Below are positions 38,606-47,521 of a stretch of DNA of 64,000 nucleotides, piece after piece; position 1 is the first letter of the stretch; every line of letters begins with the position of its first letter. The DNA lies in contig JACTMP010000065.1 in assembly GCA_014584575.1 (NCBI GenBank), positions 27,438 through 91,437 on the forward strand. Direction: 5' to 3'. The notes under the pieces were generated by a model, which saw only the letters and a list, made by a program, of their open reading frames with translations, did no database searches and was not told where the DNA came from. Origin of the DNA: Chloroflexota bacterium (GTDB lineage Bacteria; Chloroflexota; Anaerolineae; Promineifilales; Promineifilaceae). The translations under genes and the position numbers were made by a program.

Positions 38606-41065
38606 CTACTCTGTCACACCAGCATCCCGAAGTGCTTGCCACACCTTCTCCGGCGTAATTGGAATATCAATGTGGCGCACGCCCAAATGCCAGAGCGCGT
38701 CCACCACCGCATTGGCAATGGCTGGCGGCGCGCCCACCGTTGGCGACTCGCCCACGCCTTTCGCGCCAATCGGATGGTGTGGCGAAGGGGTGATGGTGTG
38801 GCCGGTTTCCCATTTGGGGGATTCTACGGCCGTTGGCAGCAAATAATCCGCCAACGTGCCCGTCAAACATTGCCCATTCTCGTCATACACAATCTCCTCG
38901 TACAACGCCGGGGCCAGCCCCATCGTCAGCCCGCCGTGAATCTGCCCTTCCACCACCAACGGATTGATGATGTTGCCGCAATCATCCACCGCTACAAAAC
39001 GGCGCACCTTCACCTCACCCGTGCCGCTGTCCACATCCACCACCGCAATGTAGCTGCCAAACGGGAAGGTCAGGTTCGGCGGGTCATAATAATCGGTCGC
39101 TTCCAGCCCCGCTTCCATCCCCTGCGGATGATTGGTGTAAGCGGCAAAAGCGATCTCCTGAATCGTTTTGGCCTGTTCCGGCGAACCCTTTACCTGCCAC
39201 TTGTTCACATCCCATTCCAGGTCATCCTCGTTCACTTCCAGCAGGTGGGCGGCAATTTTCTTCGCTTTCGCCTTGATTTTGCGGGACGCCATCGCCGCTG
39301 CGGCCCCGGCCGTCGGTGTGGAGCGGCTGGCATACGTCCCCAAACCATACGGCGCGGTATCGGTGTCGCCTTCTTCCACCTCAATGTCATTGGCGGGCAG
39401 GCCCAACTCCTCGGCGATAATCTGGGCGTAGGTCGTTTCATGCCCCTGCCCTTGTGACTTGGTACCAAAGCGGGCAATCGCCTTTCCGGTGGGGTGGATG
39501 CGGATTTCGGCCGAATCAAACATCTTGATCCCCAAAATGTCATAATCCCGCGACGGCCCCGCGCCCACCACTTCCGTAAAGCTGGAAATGCCAATGCCCA
39601 TCAATTCGCCCCGCGCCCGTTTTTCCGCCTGTTCGCGGCGCAGTTCCTCGTAGCCGATCATGTCCATTGCCTTGCGAAGGGCGGCGTGGTAATTGCCACT
39701 GTCATACTCCCAGCCGGTTGGCGACTTGTAGGGGAAGGCGTCCGCTTTGATGAAGTTGTTCATGCGGAATTCGGCCGGGTCTACATTCAAATCGTGGGCC
39801 ATCATGTCCGCCATGCGCTCAATCATCTGCACCGCTTCCGTGACGCGGAAGGAGCAGCGATAGGCCACGCCGCCCGGCGGTTTGTTGGTGTACACGGCGT
39901 CAAAGTTGACGTGCGCCGCCTGCAAATCATACGAGCCGGTGCATATGCTGAACAGCCCGGCGGGGAATTTGGACGGATTGGCAGCCGCGTCGGCACAGCC
40001 ATGATCGGCCAGCCCATTCACTCGCAAGCCCACAATTTTGCCGTTGGCATCAGCCGCCAGTTCCGCTTCCAGGTGGTAGTCGCGGGCAAAACTGTCGGCC
40101 TGCAAATTCTCGCTGCGGTCTTCAATCCATTTCACCGGCTTACCGATGAGCAGGCTGGCCACGGCGCAGACCACATAGCCGGGATAAACAGGCACTTTGC
40201 CGCCAAAACCACCGCCAATGTCCGGCGAAATAACCTGAATCTTTTGCTCTGGCAGGCCGCTGACCAGAGCAAAGACAGTACGAATGGCGTGTGGGGCCTG
40301 GGTGGTCATGTAGAGCTGCATTTTGCCGGTGGCCGGGTTGTAATTGGCAACCATGCCACACGTTTCAATGGAGGCCACGTGGATGCGGGGGATGTACATG
40401 TATTGCTTGACCACATGGGCGGCGTTGGCAAAAACGGCATCGGTGGCCGCCTGGTCGCCCACTTCCCAATGCCAGATGCGGTTGGTCTTCAATTCCTTGT
40501 CGTCGCGGATGATAACCTCATCGTCCAGCGCCTTGTACGGGTCTACGACCACATCCAGCGGTTCATAATCCACCACCACCTGCTCTACGGCGTCGGCGGC
40601 GATGTAGCGGCTGGTGGCGATGACACAGGCCACTTCCTGGGCGTAGTAGACTACTTTTTCGGTGGGCAACACCATTTGCGTGTCGGACATCAGCGTGGGC
40701 ATCCAGTGGAGGCCGTGCGCGGCCAAATCTTTGCCGGTGATGACGGCCAATACGCCGGGCATGGCCAGGGCGGCGCTGGCGTCTATGTTCAGGATTTTGG
40801 CGTGGGCGTAGGGGCTGCGCACAATGTCCATGTAGAGCATTCCGGGCAGTTTGATGTCGTCTACGTAGTTGCCTTTGCCCTGGATGAAGCGGGGGTCTTC
40901 CTTGCGCTTCATGCGGTGGCCCATGCCACAGATTTCCGGCGGGGTAGTCACGCGCACTTCTTCGGTGGTGGCGACTACGGCCGAACTGCCGGCAGGCGCA
41001 TCATGTTTGTTCTCAAAGCGGTCGGCGACGTGTTTGGGTTTGGCGGGATCGTGAAAGGTGGTCAT
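38606..41065 (-). CDS. coxL: Aerobic carbon monoxide dehydrogenase large subunit, form I
   Basis: 819 residues from ATG 41065, which overlaps the coxS stop by 4 bp. Molybdenum-binding catalytic subunit that oxidises CO to CO2. The active-site loop reads AYRCSFR with Cys404, the signature of true (form I) CODH; form II relatives read AYRGAGR. Further family motifs are GGGFGGKVPVYPG, YASRSTPTAGAAAAM and GAKGVGESPTVGAPPAIANA. The first about 50 residues before EICGMGHRMKRKEDPRF are variable. It forms an operon with coxM and coxS. It is probably an energy-conserving enzyme for trace CO, with electrons passed via CoxM and CoxS to the respiratory chain. Confidence 0.96.
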   Translation of the reverse strand: MTTFHDPAKPKHVADRFENKHDAPAGSSAVVATTEEVRVTTPPEICGMGHRMKRKEDPRFIQGKGNYVDDIKLPGMLYMDIVRSPYAHAKILNIDASAALAMPGVLAVITGKDLAAHGLHWMPTLMSDTQMVLPTEKVVYYAQEVACVIATSRYIAADAVEQVVVDYEPLDVVVDPYKALDDEVIIRDDKELKTNRIWHWEVGDQAATDAVFANAAHVVKQYMYIPRIHVASIETCGMVANYNPATGKMQLYMTTQAPHAIRTVFALVSGLPEQKIQVISPDIGGGFGGKVPVYPGYVVCAVASLLIGKPVKWIEDRSENLQADSFARDYHLEAELAADANGKIVGLRVNGLADHGCADAAANPSKFPAGLFSICTGSYDLQAAHVNFDAVYTNKPPGGVAYRCSFRVTEAVQMIERMADMMAHDLNVDPAEFRMNNFIKADAFPYKSPTGWEYDSGNYHAALRKAMDMIGYEELRREQAEKRARGELMGIGISSFTEVVGAGPSRDYDILGIKMFDSAEIRIHPTGKAIARFGTKSQGQGHETTYAQIIAEELGLPANDIEVEEGDTDTAPYGLGTYASRSTPTAGAAAAMASRKIKAKAKKIAAHLLEVNEDDLEWDVNKWQVKGSPEQAKTIQEIAFAAYTNHPQGMEAGLEATDYYDPPNLTFPFGSYIAVVDVDSGTGEVKVRRFVAVDDCGNIINPLVVEGQIHGGLTMGLAPALYEEIVYDENGQCLTGTLADYLLPTAVESPKWETGHTITPSPHHPIGAKGVGESPTVGAPPAIANAVVDALWHLGVRHIDIPITPEKVWQALRDAGVTE

Positions 41066-41553
41066 GCGGGTACCTCCTCGGCCGCCTGCATTTTGGCGGC
41101 CGCATATTGAATGGCCTCGACAATTTTGTTGTAGCCGGTGCAGCGGCACAGATTCCCGGAGATGCCCCAGCGGATTTCTTCTTCGGTGGGGCTGGGATTT
41201 TTAGCCAGCAGGTGTTTGGCGCTCATGATCATGCCGGGGGTGCAGTAGCCACATTGCAGGCCGTGTTTTTCCCAGAACCCTTCTTGCAGCGGGTGCAAGG
41301 TGGCCCCGTTGGCCACGCCTTCGATGGTTTCCACTACGCCCCCGTTGGCCTGAACAGCAAAGAGGGTGCAGCTTTTGACGGTACGGCCGTTCAACATCAC
41401 CGTACACGCCCCACAACTCGTGGTATCACAGCCAATGTGTGTGCCCGTCAGGTCTAAATCTTCCCGGATGAAGTGGACGAGCAATGTGCGTGCTTCTACT
41501 TCCTTCGTCACTTCTGCTCCGTTTACGGTTAATGTAATCGTATGTTTGCTCAT
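41062..41553 (-). CDS. coxS: CO dehydrogenase small Fe-S subunit
   Basis: 163 residues. The N-terminal ferredoxin-like 2Fe-2S domain has GCDTTSCGACTV...C, and the C-terminal helical 2Fe-2S domain has CGYCTPGM and CRCTGY. It transfers electrons from the molybdenum site of CoxL to FAD in CoxM. Overlaps coxL by 4 bp and lies 2 bp after coxM. Confidence 0.95.
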   Translation of the reverse strand: MSKHTITLTVNGAEVTKEVEARTLLVHFIREDLDLTGTHIGCDTTSCGACTVMLNGRTVKSCTLFAVQANGGVVETIEGVANGATLHPLQEGFWEKHGLQCGYCTPGMIMSAKHLLAKNPSPTEEEIRWGISGNLCRCTGYNKIVEAIQYAAAKMQAAEEVPA

Positions 41554-41555
41554 TT

Positions 41556-42425
41556 TTATCCTCCTTGTGCCCGTTCGATTGCCTGGCGAATGGCTCGTTT
41601 GGTGACAACGCGCGTTAAATCCCGTTTATAAGCGACAGACCCCCGCAAATCGGGCGATGGGTCACAGGCAGCGGCAGCCGCCTGCCCGGCCGCTTCCAAC
41701 ACCTCGTCCGTGATCTGTTTGCCGATGAGCGCCTGTTCCGCGGCGGTGGCCCGCATGGGTACGGCGCTGACGTTGGTGAGGCCAATGCGGGCGGCGGTGC
41801 AGGTGTTACCGCTCATGGTGAGTTGTACGGCCGTCGCCGAGATCGCATAATCGCCCACCTTCCGCTCCACTTTGTAATACGCGCCGCCGCTGCCGGGGCC
41901 GGGGGTGGGGATGCGGATTTCGGTCAGGATTTCATTGTCGGCCAGTGAATTTTCAAACAGGTCAACAAAAAAGTCATCAATGGCAATGGCGCGCGTGCCG
42001 TTGGGGCCGAGGGCGATCAGTTCGGCGTTGTAGGCCAGCATTACCGCCGGGTGGTCGTTGGCCGGGTCGGCGTGGGCCAGATTGCCGCCGACGGTGGCCC
42101 GGTTGCGCACCACCGGGTCGGCAATGACGCGGGCGGCGTCGGCCAACAGATGGTACTTGCCCTGCACCAGCGCCGACTCTTCCAGGTCGGATTCACGGGT
42201 GAGCGCGCCGATCAGCAGATGGCCATCGTCCTCGCGGATGTATTCCAGCCCTTCGATGGTGTTAATGTCAATGAGGACTTCGGGCAGCGCCAACCGGAAG
42301 CGCATGGCGGGGATAAGACTTTGCCCCCCGGCTATGATTTTGGCATCATAGCCGTGCTGCTCCAACAGCCCAACCGCTTCTTGTAATGTGCGCGGCGAAT
42401 AATAATCAAATTCACCTGGGATCAT
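41556..42425 (-). CDS. coxM: CO dehydrogenase medium FAD-binding subunit
   Basis: 289 residues. FAD-binding motifs AGGQSLIP (about 32-39) and TVGGNLAHADPAND match CoxM. The C-terminal CO-dehydrogenase flavoprotein domain ends with YKRDLTRVVTKRAI. The gene order M-S-L is the usual one for form I CODH. ATG 42425 is preceded by AGGAGG. Confidence 0.95.
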   Translation of the reverse strand: MIPGEFDYYSPRTLQEAVGLLEQHGYDAKIIAGGQSLIPAMRFRLALPEVLIDINTIEGLEYIREDDGHLLIGALTRESDLEESALVQGKYHLLADAARVIADPVVRNRATVGGNLAHADPANDHPAVMLAYNAELIALGPNGTRAIAIDDFFVDLFENSLADNEILTEIRIPTPGPGSGGAYYKVERKVGDYAISATAVQLTMSGNTCTAARIGLTNVSAVPMRATAAEQALIGKQITDEVLEAAGQAAAAACDPSPDLRGSVAYKRDLTRVVTKRAIRQAIERAQGG

Positions 42426-42438
42426 GGGAACCTCCTTT

Positions 42439-42536
42439 TGGAAATTAGGAATTATGAATTAGGAATTATGAACCAAACCTGTGCTGCGGCCGGTCTCCAG
42501 ACCGTGCCGCCCTGACTGGCGCGGTCTGGAGACCGG
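42439..42536. repeat. Two repeats between coxG and coxM
   Basis: GAATTAGGAATTATGAATTAGG-type tandem words (about 42439-42472) are followed by a hairpin GGCCGGTCTCCAGACCG...CGGTCTGGAGACCGGCC (42489-42536). Two ACGGCCGT copies come next. The hairpin has no T-run. Confidence 0.8.
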
Positions 42537-42578
42537 CCAGAACCAGTAAAAACGGCCGTGACGAGTGACGGCCGTGAC

Positions 42579-43244
42579 CTACCGAAATATCAAATACAAA
42601 ATCAACAACACCAGCAGCACCACACCACCGATAACCAGCGGGCGGTATTTGGGCGGCACCAGGTCGCCGGCCACATCTTTGGCCACATTCATGGCTACCG
42701 ATGTTTGTGAGGGTGGGGTGTAGGTGGGAATTTCTACCTGGGCGGCGGCGGCCGCGGCTTCTTCTTCCGATGCACCGGCAGCAGTGGCGGCGGCGCGGGC
42801 AGCGACCTGCACTTTTAGATATTCGTTCAGCCCGTCCAGGCTTTGCCGGATGATGGATTTGGCCGAGGTGTCTAGCAGACGCTGACCGACGCTGGCGATA
42901 CGGCCGCCCACCTGGGCATCGCCGTGATAGGCGATGTGGGTGCGCTCGCCGTCCGGGGTCAATTTCAGGCTGCCCACAGCCTTCACAAAACCGGGTGCGC
43001 CTTTGCCGTCTACGGTCATGGTGTAGCTTTCCGGGGCGATAATGTCGGTCAGCTTGATGTTGCCCTTAAATTTGCCCTGCACCGGCCCCACTTTGACGTT
43101 CAGATTACCTTCGTACTCGTTTTCGCCTACGGCCGTGAACCCTTCACCCCCCGGCATGGCACTGGACAACACGTCCGGGTCTTGCAACGCCTGCCACACC
43201 AAATCCTGCGGGGCGTCAAACGTATATTCTCCTTCAACAATCAT
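42579..43244 (-). CDS. coxG: CoxG-like SRPBCC protein with C-terminal membrane anchor
   Basis: 221 residues. The N-terminal 145 residues are the CoxG/polyketide-cyclase-like fold (GEYTFDAPQDLVWQALQDPDVL, VKVGPVQGKFKG, GDAQVGGRIASVGQRLL). An Ala-rich stretch and a final membrane helix follow. CoxG recruits CODH to the membrane in Oligotropha. The fused tail anchor supports that role. It lies upstream of coxM in the same operon. Confidence 0.9.
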   Translation of the reverse strand: MIVEGEYTFDAPQDLVWQALQDPDVLSSAMPGGEGFTAVGENEYEGNLNVKVGPVQGKFKGNIKLTDIIAPESYTMTVDGKGAPGFVKAVGSLKLTPDGERTHIAYHGDAQVGGRIASVGQRLLDTSAKSIIRQSLDGLNEYLKVQVAARAAATAAGASEEEAAAAAAQVEIPTYTPPSQTSVAMNVAKDVAGDLVPPKYRPLVIGGVVLLVLLILYLIFR

Positions 43245-43261
43245 CCATTTCTCCTTTTTAA

Positions 43262-43345
43262 AATGGGACGCAGATTAGCGCGGATGACGCGGATAAACCT
43301 GACGCACAAAAATCAGCGTTCATCCGCGTTCATCCGCGTTCTGAT
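43262..43345. repeat. GACGCGGAT/ATCCGCGTTC repeat
   Basis: CGCGGATGACGCGGAT arm and CATCCGCGTTCATCCGCG arm. It overlaps the 3' end of coxE and encodes its last residues. Confidence 0.75.
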
Positions 43346-44503
43346 TATCATTTCTGGCCGTACCGAACGATGCTGCCCTAACTTGCCCAGGTGGTGCGAG
43401 AGTTTGGTGAGGCTTTGCAGGTTGTGGACGGGCAGGAAGTCGTCAATATGGGGCAGGGCGGCGGCCATGCCCTCCACCAATGGCTGATAACCGGCCCGCC
43501 CCAGCAGCGGGTTGAGCCAGATGAGGCGGTGGCTGCGCGCCTGCAAATAACGCATTTCCTGGCGCAGCACAGAGACATCACCGCGCTCCCAGCCATCGCT
43601 GACGATGAGCACAACTGCGCCACGCCGTAATACGCGGCGGCCCCACTGCCGGTTGAAAGTGCGCAAACTCTCACCAATGCGCGTACCGCCTGACCAATCC
43701 ACCACATCCCCGGCAGCCTCGTCTACGGCGCGGTCAATGTTTTTCAGCTTGAGTTGGTGGGTGATGCGCGTCAGCCGGGTGCCAAAAACAAAACATTCCA
43801 CCTGACCGAAGCTGTGGGAGACGCTGTAGAAAAATTGCAGCAGCAGACGGCCGTACTTCTCCATCGAACCACTCACATCGGCAATGAGGACGAGGGGGCG
43901 CTGCTTGATTTTGCGACTTTGCCATGACAGTTGTAGCGGGACACCACCGGTACGCACGGCCGTGCGCATCACCTGGCGCAGCCGCAGCGTGTTGCCGTTT
44001 TTGTCCGGCACACGGCGGCGCGTCTGCCGTTGGATGGCCTGCCAGCGCATCTCTTGTATCAGCCGTTTGATCGTCTGCAATTCCTCCGGCGACATCTCCG
44101 AAAACAGCTTTTGTTGCAGCAGTTCGGCATGGCTGTAGCTCTCGCTTTTGTCTACCACCTCCACTTCCTGGTCGGCCTGCTGTGCCTTGTAAGCCATGTA
44201 AGTGACGATGTTGAACTGCTGGTTTTGCCGTTTGTGGCGGGGGGCAATAGGCGCTTTTTGGGGTTGTGTACGGCCGTGGCCCGGATTGCGCCAGAATTGG
44301 TTAAAAATGGCGTCAAACAGGTTCATCTGCTCACGCCGTGTCACCAACAAACAGCGGGCGGCGTGGTGCACCTGCTCCCGGCTGCCAATGTCCACCAGCG
44401 TCAATGCCTGCGCCAACTCCACATTCTGCTGCGGCGAAATGGCAAAACCGGCCTGACGCAACAGGTTGGTGAAGAGGAGGAGGTTTTCCAGGAAAGTGGT
44501 CAT
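43313..44503 (-). CDS. coxE: CoxE-like von Willebrand factor A domain protein
   Basis: 396 residues. The C-terminal VWA domain has the metal site DVSGSM (LVLIADVSGSMEKYG) and a later Thr/Asp pair in SGGTRIGESL and IVSDGWERG. With the CoxD ATPase, CoxE is required for maturation of the copper-molybdenum-sulfur centre of CODH. Its last residues (IIRTRMNADER) are encoded by the CGCGGAT repeat. Confidence 0.9.
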   Translation of the reverse strand: MTTFLENLLLFTNLLRQAGFAISPQQNVELAQALTLVDIGSREQVHHAARCLLVTRREQMNLFDAIFNQFWRNPGHGRTQPQKAPIAPRHKRQNQQFNIVTYMAYKAQQADQEVEVVDKSESYSHAELLQQKLFSEMSPEELQTIKRLIQEMRWQAIQRQTRRRVPDKNGNTLRLRQVMRTAVRTGGVPLQLSWQSRKIKQRPLVLIADVSGSMEKYGRLLLQFFYSVSHSFGQVECFVFGTRLTRITHQLKLKNIDRAVDEAAGDVVDWSGGTRIGESLRTFNRQWGRRVLRRGAVVLIVSDGWERGDVSVLRQEMRYLQARSHRLIWLNPLLGRAGYQPLVEGMAAALPHIDDFLPVHNLQSLTKLSHHLGKLGQHRSVRPEMIIRTRMNADER

Positions 44504-44515
44504 TATTTGAAATCA

Positions 44516-44576
44516 TCAAAGATTTCGCAGATTACGCAGATAAAAAAATCGGTGAAATCTGCGTAATCTTTGATTT
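44516..44576. repeat. GATTACGCAGAT hairpin between coxD and coxE
   Basis: AGATTTCGCAGATTACGCAG arm and CTGCGTAATCTTTGA arm; same family as 38561-38605. Confidence 0.85.
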
Positions 44577-45500
44577 TTACTCTTCTTGACGGACAGTCTC
44601 TAACTGGGCGACGATGTTGGCTACCGCCTGCCCGCGCAGTTTGTCTACGTCGTCTTGATATTTGAGGATGATACCGAGTGTGGCATTGATGACGGCCGTG
44701 TCCAACACCTGCGTATTCAAATGCCCCAACGCCTCCGCCCAATCGAGCGTTTCGGCCACGCCAGGCAATTTGTACAGCTCTTCGCGGCGCACCGCCTGAA
44801 TAAAATCCACCACCTGCCCGGCCAACTGTTCGGCAATGCCCGGCACTTTCAACCGCACAATTTCCAGCTCCTTTTCGCGGGAAGGGTAATCAATCCAGGT
44901 GTAGACACAGCGCCGTTTCAGCGCGTCGTGGATTTCGCGGGTGCGGTTGGAGGTGATGATGACGATGGGTTTATAGTCGGCTTGCAGTGTGCCCATTTCC
45001 GGGATGGTGATCTGGAAATCGGAGAGCAGTTCTAGCAGGAAACTCTCAAACTCCTCGTCGGCGCGGTCCAGTTCATCAATGAGCAGCACGGGGGATTGGT
45101 TGTGGGCGTGGTCAATGGCTTGCAGCAACGGCCGTTTCAGCAAAAACTCTTCCGTAAAAATATCCCGTGTAGCCGGGGCCGTCCCGTTCACATGCTGCCG
45201 CGCCTGAATTTCCAACAGTTGCCGGGGATAATTCCACTCATACACCGCCTGGTTAATGTCCAGCCCCTCATAACATTGCAGCCGAATGAGCGGTGCGGCA
45301 AAAGCGCGGCTGAGGACTTTGGCCACTTCCGTCTTGCCCACGCCCGGCTCCCCTTCCAGAAAAAGCGCCTTGCCCATCTTCAGCGCCAGAAAGAGGCTGG
45401 TGCCCAGCCCCACGTCGGCAATATAAGCATGATGAGCCAACAGAGCGGCCATCTGGTCTACGGTATCAGGGGAATATGGGATGCGAATCGGGTCATTCAC
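44577..45500 (-). CDS. coxD: CoxD-like MoxR AAA+ ATPase
   Basis: 307 residues. Walker A GEPGVGKTE (about 54-62), Walker B VLLIDELDRAD, sensor region ITSNRTREIHDALKRRC. Partner of CoxE in maturing the CODH active site. First gene of the cox operon and divergent from modA. Confidence 0.92.
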   Translation of the reverse strand: MNDPIRIPYSPDTVDQMAALLAHHAYIADVGLGTSLFLALKMGKALFLEGEPGVGKTEVAKVLSRAFAAPLIRLQCYEGLDINQAVYEWNYPRQLLEIQARQHVNGTAPATRDIFTEEFLLKRPLLQAIDHAHNQSPVLLIDELDRADEEFESFLLELLSDFQITIPEMGTLQADYKPIVIITSNRTREIHDALKRRCVYTWIDYPSREKELEIVRLKVPGIAEQLAGQVVDFIQAVRREELYKLPGVAETLDWAEALGHLNTQVLDTAVINATLGIILKYQDDVDKLRGQAVANIVAQLETVRQEE

Positions 45501-45589
45501 ACCCCCGATGCTACTTCACTCCGCCCCCACGCCAAGAGCCAACCGGGTCAACTTCCCCACCCAACAGGGCCAACTTTGCCCCTACCCTC

Positions 45590-45672
45590 TGTCATTCCGA
45601 CGAGTCTTCGAGGAGGAATCCCTACCAATTGACACGACGTAGAGATTCCTCGGAAGACCTCGGAATGACAGG
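45590..45672. repeat. TGTCATTCCGA...TCGGAATGACA hairpin repeat
   Basis: Outer arms TGTCATTCCGACGAGTCTTC and GAAGACCTCGGAATGACA enclose GAGGAATCCCTAC and GTAGAGATTCCTC. A large two-part hairpin between coxD and modA. Confidence 0.88.
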
Positions 45673-45702
45673 TTGACTTCAAGCTCATATAAAACAGATA
45701 AT
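45673..45702 (+). promoter_or_regulatory. modA promoter
   Basis: TTGACT (45673-45678), 18 bp, GATAAT (45697-45702), about 36 bp upstream of the TTG start. It begins directly at the end of the TGTCATTCC hairpin. No clear ModE-type site is seen. Confidence 0.6.
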
Positions 45703-45737
45703 TTGGCAAACCGTGTTACCTGGCAAGGAGAAGAACG

Positions 45738-46547
45738 TTGTCGCAAAAAAAGTTATGCTTCATTCTATTTCTGTTTCTGTGGCTGAGCGGATGTCGTTCT
45801 TCAACTGCTCCCATGCCTGGATCAACGGCGGCTTTTACCCTCACCGTCTTTGCCGCTTCTTCTTTAACCGATGCCTTCACAGAAATAGGCGCATTGTTTG
45901 AAAAGCAGTATCCCGGCAGCACCGTGCGCTTCAATTTTGGCGCATCGTCTGACCTGGCGACCCAACTGGCCGAAGGCGCACCCGGCGATGTGTTCGCCTC
46001 CGCCAACACCAGACAGATGGAAAACGCGGTCGCGGCTGGCCGAATTGCCGGCGAGCCAGCCAATTTCCTGACCAACAGTCTGGTATTGATTGTGCCCGCC
46101 GATAACCCGGCGGGCCTGGAAACGCTGGCCGATTTAGCCAATGAGGGGGTCAAGTTTGTCACCGCCGCGCCTGATGTGCCCATTCGCGGCTTCACAGACC
46201 AGATGTTGGACAATGCGGCTGCCGATCCGGCATATGGGGAAGAGTTTAAAACGGCCGTGCTCGCCAACATCGTTTCCGAAGAAGCCAACGTGCGCCAACT
46301 GGCCGCCAAAGTCGTTTTGGGTGAAGCCGATGCCGGTGTGGTTTATAAGTCAGATGTAACGCCGGACATCGCCGACCAGGTACAGGTCATTGAAATTCCT
46401 GAATCGCTGAACGTGGTTGCCGTCTACCCCATCGCCCCCATCAATGATTCCGCCAGCCCGGAAACAGCCCAGGCGTTTGTAGACCTGGTGTTGAGCGACG
46501 AAGGCCAGGCCATCCTGTCAAAGTGGGGTTTCGGCCCACGTCCATAG
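45738..46547 (+). CDS. modA: Molybdate ABC transporter substrate-binding lipoprotein
   Basis: 269 residues from TTG 45738 with AAGGAG upstream. Lipoprotein signal ending LSGC, then the ModA fold: LTVFAASSLTDAFTEIG at the start, FNFGASSDLATQL, GAPGDVFASANT, FLTNSLVLIVP and a KWGFGP end. It binds molybdate or tungstate outside the cell. Beside the molybdenum-dependent cox genes it probably supplies their metal. The ATPase ModC is not in the window. Confidence 0.94.
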   Translation: MSQKKLCFILFLFLWLSGCRSSTAPMPGSTAAFTLTVFAASSLTDAFTEIGALFEKQYPGSTVRFNFGASSDLATQLAEGAPGDVFASANTRQMENAVAAGRIAGEPANFLTNSLVLIVPADNPAGLETLADLANEGVKFVTAAPDVPIRGFTDQMLDNAAADPAYGEEFKTAVLANIVSEEANVRQLAAKVVLGEADAGVVYKSDVTPDIADQVQVIEIPESLNVVAVYPIAPINDSASPETAQAFVDLVLSDEGQAILSKWGFGPRP

Positions 46548-46555
46548 CAATAAAA

Positions 46556-46613
46556 ATCAGAGATTAGAGATTGGAGATTGGTTCAATCTCCAATCTCTAA
46601 TCTCCAATCTCCT
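46556..46613. repeat. GATTGGGA-family hairpin between modA and modB
   Basis: AGATTAGAGATTGGAGATTGG arm and CCAATCTCTAATCTCCAATCT arm, nearly perfect. Confidence 0.88.
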
Positions 46614-46657
46614 TTTTTTGTGGATTTTACCGCCGACCTGAACGAGAATTGGATTTT

Positions 46658-47506
46658 ATGATGAAATCCGATTCTCTTTTTTTCCGCCGTTTTCATTGGC
46701 CCGACGGCCGTGTCGTCATTGCCAGTATGGCAGCGGTGATGTTTTTCTTTTTGACGGTGCCGCTGTTGGCGATGGCGCTGCGGGCAGTGCGGGATTTGAG
46801 TGGGATCGAGTCGTTGTACGGCCGTGCCGTGGGCAACGCCGTCACCCTGAGCCTGTTCACCACCCTCATTTCCGTCACCATCGTCCTGCTGTTTGGCACG
46901 CCGCTGGCTTACGTGCTGGCTCGTTATCACTTTCGCGGCAAACGGGTGATCAACATTTTTGTGGAACTGCCCATCATCCTGCCGCCGGTGGTGGCCGGGT
47001 TTGGGCTGTTGATGGCTTTTGGGCGGCGTGGGCTGTTCGGGCCAACCCTGGAGTTAGTTGGCGTCTCGTTACCGTTTACGACGACGGCCGTGATCCTGGC
47101 CCAAATCTTCGTCGCCGCCCCCTTTTTCATCCGCACCGTGCAGGTTCGTTTCAGCGCCATCCCCCGTGACCTGCTGGAAGCAGCCAGCATAGATGGTGCT
47201 TCTACTGGCGAAATTTTCCGGCACATCGCCCTGCCACTCAGCACACCGGCCATGCTGGCTGGGCTGGTGCTTTGTTGGGCGCGGGCGTTGGGTGAATTTG
47301 GGGCCACCATTCTTTTCGCCGGGAGTTTGCAAGGTCGCACCCAAACCATGCCCTTGTTGGTATATGGGGCGCTGGAACGCAACTTGAACGACGCTTTATG
47401 GAGCAGCCTGCTCCTGATTGGCATGGCCTTGTTCGCCCTGCTGCTCGTCCATTGGATAGCCCGCCAGGTGGAAATAGACCCGCTGATAGAAGCTGAAGGA
47501 GAATGA
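46658..47506 (+). CDS. modB: Molybdate ABC transporter permease
   Basis: 282 residues from ATG 46658; TTG 46649 is possible. Five to six membrane segments, and the ABC permease EAA loop DLLEAASIDGASTGEIFRHIALPLSTPA, where it contacts the ATPase. GEFGATILFAGS is typical of ModB/CysW-like permeases. Downstream of modA across a hairpin. Because modC is absent here, an ATPase encoded elsewhere must complete the transporter. Confidence 0.92.
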   Translation: MMKSDSLFFRRFHWPDGRVVIASMAAVMFFFLTVPLLAMALRAVRDLSGIESLYGRAVGNAVTLSLFTTLISVTIVLLFGTPLAYVLARYHFRGKRVINIFVELPIILPPVVAGFGLLMAFGRRGLFGPTLELVGVSLPFTTTAVILAQIFVAAPFFIRTVQVRFSAIPRDLLEAASIDGASTGEIFRHIALPLSTPAMLAGLVLCWARALGEFGATILFAGSLQGRTQTMPLLVYGALERNLNDALWSSLLLIGMALFALLLVHWIARQVEIDPLIEAEGE

Positions 47507-47521
47507 TAGGATGGTTCGGCG

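Noticed and set aside
39494..41110. Long plus-strand open frame (about 538 codons) opposite coxL
   Set aside because: It is an antisense shadow of the strongly conserved coxL gene: His/Val/Gly-rich composition, no recognisable domain.
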